Notes: a model not told the origin generated them from the letters alone. DNA of 7,405 bases from an uncultured Anaerolineales bacterium (GCA_938008865.1 CALLJA010000062.1:1-7405); one strand, 5' to 3'. Shown: positions 1-6,359, counted from the first letter of the stretch. Made by a program: numbers and translations.

Positions 1-5
1 AATAG

Positions 6-53
6 GTAGATTAAACTCTAATCTTTTTGTAATTTAAGCTGTTTATAATCTAC
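6..53. repeat. Interlocking inverted repeats around the -10 box, possible operator
   Basis: GTAGATTA at 6-13 is the exact reverse complement of TAATCTAC at 46-53, and its core AGATTA (8-13) is also the reverse complement of TAATCT at 19-24. The same half-site therefore occurs three times: once in one orientation and twice in the other, the last overlapping the -10 hexamer. The 8-24 pair has a five-base spacer and is followed by a short T run (24-28). It could instead be a weak terminator of a gene lying upstream of the window. Operator and terminator readings cannot be separated here. Confidence 0.35.
22..49 (+). promoter_or_regulatory. Probable promoter for the left gene block
   Basis: A perfect -10 hexamer TATAAT lies at 44-49, in the AT-rich 60 bases ahead of the first gene. 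The -35 region is poor: the best-spaced candidate is TCTTTT at 22-27, 16 bases upstream of the -10. Transcription would start near 56, leaving a leader of about 50 bases before the ATG at 109. The AT-rich composition contrasts with the GC-rich coding region and supports a promoter, but the weak -35 keeps this tentative. It may need an activator or an alternative sigma factor. Confidence 0.4.
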
Positions 54-108
54 ACAGTTACCGTTTTATTCGTGCGTTCGTCAGATTGGGAAACAAAAAG
101 GACGCTTC

Positions 109-1674
109 ATGGAAAAACACTCAACTCGTCTTTGGCTGACCGCCCTCCTGCTGGGATGGGCCGCCGACTTTCTGTTCTGGTCCAGTGCGGTGGGGATCAA
201 TTACGTCGTTTTCTTGACCCTGTGCCTGGTCGCTGGGACCCTGTTGCTGCTCTCCGCTGGGATGCGTCCCGCCCACGCCAGCCTGTGGCTGCTTCTGCCC
301 CTCGTCTTCTTCCTGGCGATGACCGTCTTGCGGCACGAACCGCTTTCCGCGTTTCTGGCTTTCGCCTTCACCCTGTTCCTGCTCGGGATATTGACCAACA
401 CCTATCTGGCAGGAGACTGGATGCAATATCGCCTGGTGGATTATTTCATGGCAGCCATGAAAGTTCTGGGCGGCATCTTCATAACGCCTGTGGAATATAT
501 CGATGCGGTGGTCAAAGAAAGCAAAAAACAAGCGGGAAGGAAGGATGTCCGCGAGAGGTTGCAGGCCATTTTGCGTGGTGCTTTTATTGCCATTCCGATC
601 CTGCTCTTATTCGGCACATTGCTGGCTTCAGCAGACATGATCTTTGCGAAGAAGCTGGAAGAATTCTTTCATCTGCTGACCACAGAAACGGTTTTCCGTG
701 CGGTGCTGGTCATTTTTTATGCCTATGGCATCTCTGGCATTCTGTTCCTGGTCTCTCGCAGTTCGGAAAGCGGCCAGCCCGCGGCGGAGAGGAAATCAGC
801 GAAGCGGATTCTGGGTTTTACCGAAGCATCCATCGTGCTGGGCAGCATCATCCTGCTGTTCGGGTTCTTCGTCATCATCCAGTTCCGCTATTTCTTTGGC
901 GGAAATGTCAACATCGACATGACGCAATATACATACTCGTCCTATGCCCGCAGTGGATTCAATGAACTGGTAACGGTGGCCTTCTTAAGCCTGGCGTTGA
1001 TCCTCGGCTTCAGTTCGCTCACACAGCGCAAGGAGGGATTGCAGAAACGCATCTACTCTTGGCTCAATGTGAGTGTTGTCGGGCTGGTGGTGGTGATCCT
1101 GATCTCGGCCTATCAACGTCTGATGCTGGCCATCGACTGGCACGGATATTCGCGCCTGCGCCTATATCCGCGTGTATTCATGGTCTGGCTGGGGATCCTG
1201 CTTATCGTGGTTGTCGCGCTCGAGGTTCTCGACCGTCAGCGCCATTTTGCCTTCGCGGCGGTGCTGGCTTCGCTCGGTTTTGCCCTGACCCTCAACCTAA
1301 TGAACGTTGATGGAGCCATCGTCCATCACAACGTTTGGCGCGCCCTGCAAGGCAGGCATTTCAACGTGCCGCACCTGGCTTCTCTCTCGTCGGATGCGGT
1401 TCCATCCCTGGTAGACGAGTTCCTTTCGCCATCCCTGCCGGTGGAGATCAAGGAGGGGATCGGGGCGGCCCTTGCCTGTCAGCAGGCCGCTCTCGAACAA
1501 AAAGAAGAACCAGATTGGCGCTCTTTCCACGCTTCAGACTGGCTCGCGGAACGGGCTTTACAGGGTGTACAGGCAGAATTGTCGGGGTACAACTACAAGA
1601 TGTTCAACCTCGTGGGTCGTGTGCGCACCCCCGGGAATAAGGTGTATTATTGTCAGGATTCATTCGGAGACTAA
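109..1674 (+). CDS. DUF4173-type multi-pass membrane protein, copy 1
   Basis: Integral membrane protein of unknown function, 521 aa, which I assign to the DUF4153/DUF4173 group. The ATG at 109 is preceded by AAGGA at 98-102 with 6 bases of spacing, and the N-terminus aligns with that of the neighbouring paralogue, so this start is well supported. Hydrophobic segments are visible near residues 8-24, 30-50, 58-72, 79-98, 155-176, 194-216, 239-262, 286-302, 320-336, 355-373 and 378-398. The best conserved stretch between the two copies is a YFFGG-N-NI run at 261-269, followed by YTYSSYARSGFNEL at 274-287, then SAYQRL at 333-338 and YSRLRLY at 347-353. The last ~110 residues (about 410-521) are hydrophilic and hold C457 and C515, matched in the paralogue. 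No enzyme or transporter motif is recognisable. It probably heads an operon with the next two + strand genes. Confidence 0.8.
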   Translation: MEKHSTRLWLTALLLGWAADFLFWSSAVGINYVVFLTLCLVAGTLLLLSAGMRPAHASLWLLLPLVFFLAMTVLRHEPLSAFLAFAFTLFLLGILTNTYLAGDWMQYRLVDYFMAAMKVLGGIFITPVEYIDAVVKESKKQAGRKDVRERLQAILRGAFIAIPILLLFGTLLASADMIFAKKLEEFFHLLTTETVFRAVLVIFYAYGISGILFLVSRSSESGQPAAERKSAKRILGFTEASIVLGSIILLFGFFVIIQFRYFFGGNVNIDMTQYTYSSYARSGFNELVTVAFLSLALILGFSSLTQRKEGLQKRIYSWLNVSVVGLVVVILISAYQRLMLAIDWHGYSRLRLYPRVFMVWLGILLIVVVALEVLDRQRHFAFAAVLASLGFALTLNLMNVDGAIVHHNVWRALQGRHFNVPHLASLSSDAVPSLVDEFLSPSLPVEIKEGIGAALACQQAALEQKEEPDWRSFHASDWLAERALQGVQAELSGYNYKMFNLVGRVRTPGNKVYYCQDSFGD

Positions 1675-1756
1675 AATCCAACTTTTGATACTTTTTGAGA
1701 GTCTCCGCAAGCCTGGCGGGGCTATCCTGTCTGAAATTTTTCCGAGGAGATGTGAC
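1675..1756 (+). promoter_or_regulatory. Gap between the tandem membrane protein genes, with the RBS that sets the GTG start
   Basis: These 82 bases contain no convincing promoter. A TTGATA at 1685-1690 has no -10 partner at proper spacing, and the only hairpin is a weak CCGC/GCGG at 1705-1719. A strong Shine-Dalgarno GAGGAG at 1744-1749 sits 7 bases before GTG at 1757, which decides the start of the next gene. Co-transcription with the gene upstream is therefore likely. Confidence 0.7.
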
Positions 1757-3364
1757 GTGAATCAACATCCCAACCGTTTGTGGATCATGGCCCTGGTGCT
1801 CGGCTGGATCTTTGACTTCCTGTTCTGGATGAAGCCCGCGGGAATCAATTTTGCCATTTTTGTGACCCTGTGCATGGTCGGCGGGCTATACCTTCTGCTT
1901 TCGAACGGACTTCGCCCTGCACCGCGCAGTCTGTGGCTGCTGGTGCCGCTAGCCTTTTTTGCCGTAATTTCCTTCGTGCGGCGGGAGCCGCTGACGGCCT
2001 TCCTTGCTTACACCCTGACCCTGACCGCCATGAGCGTCTTTGCGGTGACCTACCTGGGCGGGCGTTGGATGCAGTACAGCCTGGGCGACTACTTCAAGAA
2101 TGCCTTGTCGCTGATCGCCAGCCAGCTGTCGAAGCCGATCGCCTTAATGACGGAGGTCCGCAAGGCCCAGGCGGAGAGCGGCGTAGCGAAAAAGTCCACG
2201 CCCGTCTGGCCCATCCTGCGCGGACTGCTGATCGCCCTGCCCATCGTGGCGGTCTTCGCCTCCCTGCTTTCCTCGGCGGACGTTGTCTTCGGTCAGCAAC
2301 TGGAAAAATTTGTCGAGTTGTTCAGGCTCGAGAAACTGCCCGAGTACATCTTCCGCGCCATCTACATCGGGATCGGAGCCTACCTGCTGGCAGGGACCTT
2401 CCTGCACGCCGCGACCCGTTCCACCGACGAGAAACTCCTCGGCGAGGACAAGCCCCTTTTTGCGCCCTTCCTCGGTTTCACCGAAGCGGCCATCGTGCTG
2501 GGCAGCGTCTTTGCCCTGTTCCTCTCCTTCGTGATCGTCCAGTTCCAATATTTCTTCGGCGGGAACACCAACATCCACATCGACGGTTACACCTACTCGG
2601 AGTACGCCGTGCGCGGGTTCGGCGAGTTGTGTACTGTGGCCTTCTTCACCCTGTTGATGCTGCTCAGCCTGAGCGGGGTCACCCGTCGCGAGAGCGAAGG
2701 ACAGCGGCGCGCCTTCTCGGGGCTGGGGGTGGGGCTGGTGATCCTCGTGCTGGTCATGCTGGTGTCGGCGTATCAGCGCCTGGCCCTGTATGAATCGGCC
2801 TACGGTTTCTCCCGCCTACGCACCTACACCCACGTCTTCCTGATCTGGATCGGCCTGCTGCTGGTGGTCACCCTCGTGCTGGAAATCCTGCGCCGCGAAC
2901 GCGCCTTCGCATTTGCCGCCGTCATCGCCGCGCTGGGATTCGCCGTCTCGCTCAGCCTGCTCAATGTGGACGCCTTCATCGTGAAACAAAACGTCCAGCG
3001 CGAGCTGCGCGGGCAGACGAAGGCCCAGGACGATTTTAGCCGCGTCGAATTGGACTCGTCTTACTTCCTGGATCTCTCCGACGACGCCGTGCCCGCGCTG
3101 GTGGATGCCTACCGGGCCTCGTCCACGCCTGCTCCCGTCAAAGAGAAGCTGGGCGCCGCCCTGGCCTGTATCCGTTATGAACGCCACACCGACAGCCGCG
3201 ACCTCCCCTGGCAGGGATTCCACCTCTCGCGCTTCTACGCGGACCAGGCGCTGGCCTCCGTCAAATCCTCGCTCGACAAGTTCAAATTGAACAAGGCCGA
3301 TTATCCTGTCACGGTCACCACTCCGTCGGGCGAAGATTTCTCCTGCTCGTATTATTACGATTAG
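1757..3364 (+). CDS. DUF4173-type multi-pass membrane protein, copy 2
   Basis: Paralogue of the preceding gene, 535 aa from the GTG at 1757. An in-frame ATG at 1472 would give 630 aa, but it would overlap the upstream gene by about 200 bases and lacks similarity. The GTG start has a good RBS and gives MNQHPNRLW, which matches MEKHSTRLW of copy 1. The proteins are collinear throughout: YFFGGNTNI at 265-273, YTYSEYAVRGFGEL at 278-291, SAYQRLALY at 337-345, YGFSRLRTY at 349-357, and about ten to eleven hydrophobic segments ending near 400. The hydrophilic tail (about 410-535) carries C471 and C530, in the same positions as the pair in copy 1. The loop near 133-148 is polar and differs between the copies. 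Function is unknown. The tandem duplication suggests two specialised subunits or a heteromer, but the sequence does not prove this. Confidence 0.8.
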   Translation: MNQHPNRLWIMALVLGWIFDFLFWMKPAGINFAIFVTLCMVGGLYLLLSNGLRPAPRSLWLLVPLAFFAVISFVRREPLTAFLAYTLTLTAMSVFAVTYLGGRWMQYSLGDYFKNALSLIASQLSKPIALMTEVRKAQAESGVAKKSTPVWPILRGLLIALPIVAVFASLLSSADVVFGQQLEKFVELFRLEKLPEYIFRAIYIGIGAYLLAGTFLHAATRSTDEKLLGEDKPLFAPFLGFTEAAIVLGSVFALFLSFVIVQFQYFFGGNTNIHIDGYTYSEYAVRGFGELCTVAFFTLLMLLSLSGVTRRESEGQRRAFSGLGVGLVILVLVMLVSAYQRLALYESAYGFSRLRTYTHVFLIWIGLLLVVTLVLEILRRERAFAFAAVIAALGFAVSLSLLNVDAFIVKQNVQRELRGQTKAQDDFSRVELDSSYFLDLSDDAVPALVDAYRASSTPAPVKEKLGAALACIRYERHTDSRDLPWQGFHLSRFYADQALASVKSSLDKFKLNKADYPVTVTTPSGEDFSCSYYYD

Positions 3365-3367
3365 ACC

Positions 3368-3391
3368 GTAGGGGCGACCCGACGGGTCGCC
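3368..3391. repeat. Palindromic intergenic repeat GTAGGGGCGACCC, copy A
   Basis: Starts 4 bases after the stop codon of the second membrane protein gene. GGCGACCC (3373-3380) pairs with GGGTCGCC (3384-3391) across a 3-base GAC loop, extended by a G-T wobble. The following GGGAG at 3393-3397 is the ribosome binding site of the next gene, so the hairpin ends 1 base before the RBS. No T tract follows, so it is not a classical terminator; in mRNA it could partly block ribosome access or stabilise the upstream transcript. It matches the first half of the larger element at 3795-3858 almost base for base. Confidence 0.85.
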
Positions 3392-3402
3392 TGGGAGCCT
3401 TC

Positions 3403-3798
3403 ATGCAAATCCACACCTTCCGCCTCAGCCCAGGCCAGGACTTGTTCGACGAGATCGAGACCTTCGTTCACGAGAAACACATCGAGGCGGGCTGCATCCT
3501 GTCCGCCGTGGGCAGCCTGACGCATGCTACGCTGCGCCTGGCGAACCGCGACCTTTACAACGAATATGACGGCCACTTCGAGATCGTCTCGATGACAGGC
3601 ACGGTCTCGGTCCACGGCTCGCATCTGCATATCGCCATTTCCGACGGTGACGGTGTGACGACGGGCGGGCACCTCGTCTCGGGCTGCAAGATCTACACCA
3701 CCGCCGAGATGGTGCTGGCCGCCTTCGGAGATGTGGTCTACAAACGGGAATTCGCCGTCGATTCGGGTTACGAGGAATTGGTCGTATATAAAAAGTAG
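3403..3798 (+). CDS. PPC/DUF296-domain protein
   Basis: Single-domain protein of 131 aa resembling the plant and prokaryote conserved (PPC, DUF296) family, which is fused to AT-hooks in plants and stands alone in bacteria. Family hallmarks are visible: the N-terminal R-x-x-x-G-x-DL start, AGCILSAVGSL at 29-39, FEIVSMTGTVS at 59-69, and the GSHLHIAISDGDG block (72-84) followed by GGHL at 88-91. H74, H76 and H90 are the residues expected to bind a metal ion in bacterial members, which form trimers. No AT-hook or membrane segment is present; it should be cytoplasmic. Its molecular role is not established; 'DNA-binding protein' labels rest on the plant proteins. The RBS is GGGAG at 3393-3397, 5 bases before ATG. 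The TAG stop lies inside the downstream repeat. It is the last gene of the + strand block, though the hairpin repeat before it may uncouple it from the membrane genes. Confidence 0.85.
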   Translation: MQIHTFRLSPGQDLFDEIETFVHEKHIEAGCILSAVGSLTHATLRLANRDLYNEYDGHFEIVSMTGTVSVHGSHLHIAISDGDGVTTGGHLVSGCKIYTTAEMVLAAFGDVVYKREFAVDSGYEELVVYKK

Positions 3799-3858
3799 GG
3801 GCGACCCGTCGGGTCGCCCTGGTGAATAGAAATGGGCGAGCGAGCCGCTCGCCCCTAC
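3795..3858. repeat. Twin-hairpin repeat between convergent genes, copy B (long form)
   Basis: A 64-base element bounded by a 10-base terminal inverted repeat, GTAGGGGCGA (3795-3804) and TCGCCCCTAC (3849-3858). Inside are two near-perfect hairpins. The first is GGGCGACCC (3799-3807) with GGGTCGCCC (3811-3819), loop GTC. The second is GGGCGAGCG (3834-3842) with CGCTCGCCC (3846-3854), loop AGC. A 14-base AT-richer spacer separates them. The stop codon of the PPC gene (TAG, 3796-3798) is part of the repeat, and the opposing ATPase gene ends at 3862, so it fills the whole convergent gap. It may stop or protect both transcripts although no long T tract is present. It has the form of a REP/MITE-like dispersed element. 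Confidence 0.85.
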
Positions 3859-3861
3859 AGA

Positions 3862-4659
3862 TTATTTTCGGATCGCCGTCAGAAACTCGTCCTGGTTTCT
3901 GACGGTTTCTTTTAATCCCAGCCGCAGGCCGAGGCGAGTCAATTGCGGCGGGTCGACGTAGGTGGTGGCGAGGATTTCCTCCTGCCCCAGTACCTCGTTG
4001 GCGGGACCATCTAGAAGGATCTGTCCCTGCGCCATGGCGATGACGCGCTCGAAGTTCTCGGCGCAGAAGTCGATGTCGTGCGTGATGGTGATGACGGTCT
4101 TACCGCGTTCGCGCAGGGCCTGAATCACGCTGGCGATGCGCCGCACGTTGACGGCGTCCTGGCCCGTGGTCGGCTCGTCGAAGATGACGATGTCCGTGTC
4201 CATCGAAATGATCGAGGCCAGCGCCACCATCTTGCGCCAGGTGGACGAAAGGTCATAGGGGTTGGTCTCAGTCTTGTCGCTCAGTTCGGTCAACGCCAAC
4301 GCGTCCTTGACCAACGCGTCCACTTTCTCGACGGGATAGCCGAGATTCTTCGGTCCGAAGGCCACTTCCATGCCCACGTTGCGCGAGAACAACTGCTCGT
4401 CGGGATTCTGGAAGACGTAACCGACACGCGCCGCCAGTTTCGAGACGGGATGCTCGCGCGTGTCCCAATCGCCGATGTGGATCGCGCCCTGGGTGGGTTG
4501 CAACAGCCCGTTCAGGTGTTTGACGAGGGTGGTCTTGCCTGCGCCGTTCTGCCCGACAATGGCGACTTGTTCGCCCGGGGCGATGGTCAGCGAGATGCCG
4601 CGCAGGGCTTCCAGACCCGTTGGGTAGGTGAAACGAAGGTCTTTGATGACGATGTTCAT
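3862..4659 (-). CDS. ecfA: ECF transporter ATPase with degenerate ABC signature
   Basis: Energy-coupling ATP-binding protein (265 aa), cytoplasmic partner of the T protein in a vitamin/nutrient ECF uptake complex. Motifs in order: Walker A GQNGAGKTT at 36-44 (K42), Q-loop Q84 within FQNPDEQLF, signature region at 137-143 reading LSSTWRK, Walker B IVIFDEP with D161 and catalytic E162, D-loop GQD at 166-168, and H-loop H194. The ECF-type C-terminal extension (about 215-265) is present. The LSGGQ consensus is lost while everything needed for its own nucleotide binding and hydrolysis is kept, so the partner's ATP site would face this altered signature. The gene follows its partner ATPase by 3 bases (TAA, ACC, ATG). 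Its RBS, GGGGAG, lies inside the coding end of that gene and within a dispersed repeat. Whether it corresponds to EcfA1 or EcfA2 is not decided. Confidence 0.88.
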   Translation of the reverse strand: MNIVIKDLRFTYPTGLEALRGISLTIAPGEQVAIVGQNGAGKTTLVKHLNGLLQPTQGAIHIGDWDTREHPVSKLAARVGYVFQNPDEQLFSRNVGMEVAFGPKNLGYPVEKVDALVKDALALTELSDKTETNPYDLSSTWRKMVALASIISMDTDIVIFDEPTTGQDAVNVRRIASVIQALRERGKTVITITHDIDFCAENFERVIAMAQGQILLDGPANEVLGQEEILATTYVDPPQLTRLGLRLGLKETVRNQDEFLTAIRK

Positions 4660-4662
4660 GGT

Positions 4663-5535
4663 TTACTCCCCTCGCTCTTTGGGAGAGGGGCTGGGGGTGA
4701 GGGAAAATCCTTCCACCGCCTCTTCCAGCGTGACGGGGAGTTGGTCCTTCTTCCACAGGCCCATTTCCTTTGCCTTGCGCGCCGTGGACGTGTAGCGTGA
4801 GATGCCGAAGCCTGCCTCTTCCAAGGTGGGCGAGGTCAGCACATCGCCAGGCTTGCCATCCAACAGCACCTGACCATCCTTGAGCGCCACCACGCGGTCG
4901 GCGAAGGCGGCGATCCATTCCACCTTATGCTCGGCCAGCACCACGGTCATGCCGCGTTCGGCCATCGTGCGGATCACGCCGAAGACTTCGCGCGTGCCGA
5001 TCGGGTCCATCTGCGAGGTCGGCTCGTCGAGGACGAGCACCTTGGGTTCCATGACCAGGATCGAGGTCAGGGCCACACGCTGTTGCTGTCCGCCCGAAAG
5101 GGAGTAGGGGGAGCGGTCGGCCAGGTCGGAGATGCCCGTCAGGGCCAGGGCCTTTTCCACGCGCGGACGGATGTCCTCGCGCGGCACGCCGATGTTTTCC
5201 AGCCCGAAGGCGATCTCTTCGAAGACGGTGTATTTTGCGCCGCTGATCTGGTTGAACGGATTCTGGAAGGCCAGACCGACGTTCAGCACCCACTCGTTGA
5301 GCGAGGACTGATGCGTCTCGACGCCCGCCACTTCGACCGTGCCCGTCAGCTCGCCCTTGAAGAAATGCGGGACGAATCCCGCCAGCGTATAGCACAGCGT
5401 GGACTTGCCCGCGCCATTCGGCCCGATGACAGCCACGAACTCGCCTTCGTTGATCTGCAGGTTCACGTTCTGCAAGACGGGCGTTTCGGTGAGCGGATAT
5501 TTGTAGGTGACGTTTTGCAGGGTTACGATAGCCAT
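4663..5535 (-). CDS. ecfA: ECF transporter ATPase, canonical
   Basis: Second ATP-binding subunit of the same ECF transporter, 290 aa from the ATG at 5535. An upstream start at 5580 would add 15 residues (MGHPCDRHPC...) without similarity and deep inside ecfT, so I reject it; the chosen start gives MAIVTLQNVTYKYP, a normal ABC beginning. Motifs: Walker A GPNGAGKST at 38-46, Q-loop Q91 in FQNPFNQ, perfect signature LSGGQQQR at 146-153, Walker B VLVLDEP with D170 and E171, H-loop H203. It should pair with the degenerate-signature ATPase downstream. The last ~13 residues (about 278-290, ending SPSPKERGE) are not part of the ABC fold and are encoded by a dispersed repeat. The start overlaps the end of ecfT by 13 bases and lacks a clear Shine-Dalgarno, so translation is probably coupled to ecfT. 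Confidence 0.9.
   Translation of the reverse strand: MAIVTLQNVTYKYPLTETPVLQNVNLQINEGEFVAVIGPNGAGKSTLCYTLAGFVPHFFKGELTGTVEVAGVETHQSSLNEWVLNVGLAFQNPFNQISGAKYTVFEEIAFGLENIGVPREDIRPRVEKALALTGISDLADRSPYSLSGGQQQRVALTSILVMEPKVLVLDEPTSQMDPIGTREVFGVIRTMAERGMTVVLAEHKVEWIAAFADRVVALKDGQVLLDGKPGDVLTSPTLEEAGFGISRYTSTARKAKEMGLWKKDQLPVTLEEAVEGFSLTPSPSPKERGE
4666..4703. repeat. Dispersed repeat embedded in the 3' end of the ATPase gene
   Basis: On the + strand the stretch begins CTCCCCTCGCTCTTTGGGAG and continues with a GGGG/GGGGG-rich run ending GTGAGGG. CCCCTC (4668-4673) can pair with GAGGGG (4685-4690). Read on the - strand it encodes LTPSPSPKERGE, a peptide I recognise as the typical translation of a short intergenic repeat that recurs in many bacterial genomes. 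Here it has become the C-terminal tail of the upstream ATPase and supplies GGGGAG, the RBS of the downstream ATPase. Confidence 0.7.
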
Positions 5536-6296
5536 AGTCGGGAGATGATTGCAAGGATGACGATCACAAGGATGCCCCATCGCAGGATTTGGTCGAAGCG
5601 CGAATCAGGGACATCTTTTAGCGAGGTTTTGACGCGGGTGGAAGTAAATCCGCGCGCCTCGATGGCGATGGCGCGTTCCTCGACCTCGACCAGCGAGCCG
5701 AAGACCATCGGGCCAACCAGTGGAACGAGTGCTCCGACCCGTTTCGCGAACGTGCTTTGTGTGTCCAATCCGCGCGAACTTTGCGCTGCAATGATGGTCT
5801 GGGCTTTGGCCTGCATCTGCGGAATGATCTGCAGCGTGGAAATGATGACGTAGGCGAACTGCGGCGGGAGGCCCCGTCGCGTCAGGTCGGTCATGAGCTC
5901 GCTCGGGTGCGTGGTCAACAGCAGCAGCGTGAACGAAGAGACCATGACGAAGATCCTGGAGACCGTGATGAACGCGGCCTGCAGGGATTCGCGTGTGACG
6001 TCAAAGATCCAAAACGCGAAGATCGTGACATCTCCCAGCGGCAGGAACAGGCTTTGCATGATGAACATGAAGGCGACAGTGGGCAGGATCAGCCGCGTGA
6101 CCACAAAGAAGTATTGATTCTGCACTTTTCCCACCAGGCCTGCGATGAAGATGGGAATGACCAGGCCAGGGGCCAGCCACGGAAAGGAGAAAAAAGCCAG
6201 CGCGATCATTGCAAACACAAGCGCCAGCTTGGTCAGCGGGTTGAGGGCGTGTAACGGGCTTTGAATGGGGACAAAAAAGGACAGGCGGTTGTTCAT
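5523..6296 (-). CDS. ecfT: ECF transporter transmembrane protein EcfT
   Basis: Energy-coupling transmembrane subunit (257 aa) that links the two ATPases to the substrate-binding S protein. Hydrophobic segments are seen around residues 24-38, 42-55, 63-80, 105-128, 145-157 and 237-254. Between them lie the long amphipathic coupling helices with two Ala-Arg-Gly-type motifs that dock into the ATPases: SRG at 174-176 (variant of ARG, in AAQSSRGLD) and ARG at 214-216 (in AIAIEARGF). An LHALNPLTKL stretch at 15-24 is typical of the family N-terminus. The gene overlaps the following ATPase gene by 13 bases. The start at 6296 has only a poor Shine-Dalgarno, and the upstream gap carries a hairpin terminator-like structure, so expression probably depends on read-through from the S gene or on a promoter I cannot see. 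Confidence 0.9.
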   Translation of the reverse strand: MNNRLSFFVPIQSPLHALNPLTKLALVFAMIALAFFSFPWLAPGLVIPIFIAGLVGKVQNQYFFVVTRLILPTVAFMFIMQSLFLPLGDVTIFAFWIFDVTRESLQAAFITVSRIFVMVSSFTLLLLTTHPSELMTDLTRRGLPPQFAYVIISTLQIIPQMQAKAQTIIAAQSSRGLDTQSTFAKRVGALVPLVGPMVFGSLVEVEERAIAIEARGFTSTRVKTSLKDVPDSRFDQILRWGILVIVILAIISRLWLS

Positions 6297-6326
6297 ATCC
6301 GCGTTATGTTACCTGAAATTAAAATA

Positions 6327-6359
6327 TTTGCGGGAGGAGATTTTCTCTCCTCCCGCAAA
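6327..6359 (-). terminator. Strong hairpin with T-rich tracts on both sides, between S and T genes
   Basis: A perfect 14-base-pair stem, TTTGCGGGAGGAGA (6327-6340) with its complement (6346-6359), and a 5-base loop TTTTC. Reading on the - strand the stem is followed by TATTTTAATTT; on the + strand it is followed by AACG and seven T. It therefore has the form of a bidirectional intrinsic terminator. As it lies 8 bases after the stop of the S gene and about 30 bases before ecfT, it would cut or reduce transcription into ecfT and the ATPases. Confidence 0.85.

Noticed and set aside
72..965. 297-codon open frame overlapping the first membrane protein gene in another + frame
   Set aside because: Arg/His/Pro-rich translation typical of a shifted frame, no RBS, and it lies over a gene with a convincing paralogue.
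1685..1730. Possible promoter (TTGATA at 1685) between the membrane protein genes
   Set aside because: No -10 hexamer at 16-18 bases; the nearest TATCCT (1723) is far too distant.
1472..1756. N-terminal extension of the second membrane protein to an ATG at 1472
   Set aside because: It would overlap the first membrane protein gene by about 200 bases in another frame, and the added residues look like translated shadow sequence. GTG at 1757 has a good RBS and aligns with the paralogue's start.
3368..3858. Start of a CRISPR array or an integron-type attC pair
   Set aside because: Only two repeat copies about 430 bases apart with a gene between them; both are hairpin-forming dispersed repeats without regular spacers, and no integrase or Cas gene is in view.
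4078..4800. 240-codon open frame on the + strand opposite the ATPase genes
   Set aside because: Same reason: it mirrors the motifs of the ABC genes and spans the joint between two real genes.
5536..5580. 15-residue N-terminal extension of the canonical ATPase (MGHPCDRHPC...)
   Set aside because: It lies inside ecfT, has no similarity to ABC proteins, and the internal start gives the normal family N-terminus.
4927..5853. 308-codon open frame on the + strand opposite ecfA/ecfT
   Set aside because: Antisense shadow of GC-rich coding sequence: its composition is Arg/His/Asp/Gly-rich without a fold-like pattern, and both opposing genes are clear family members.
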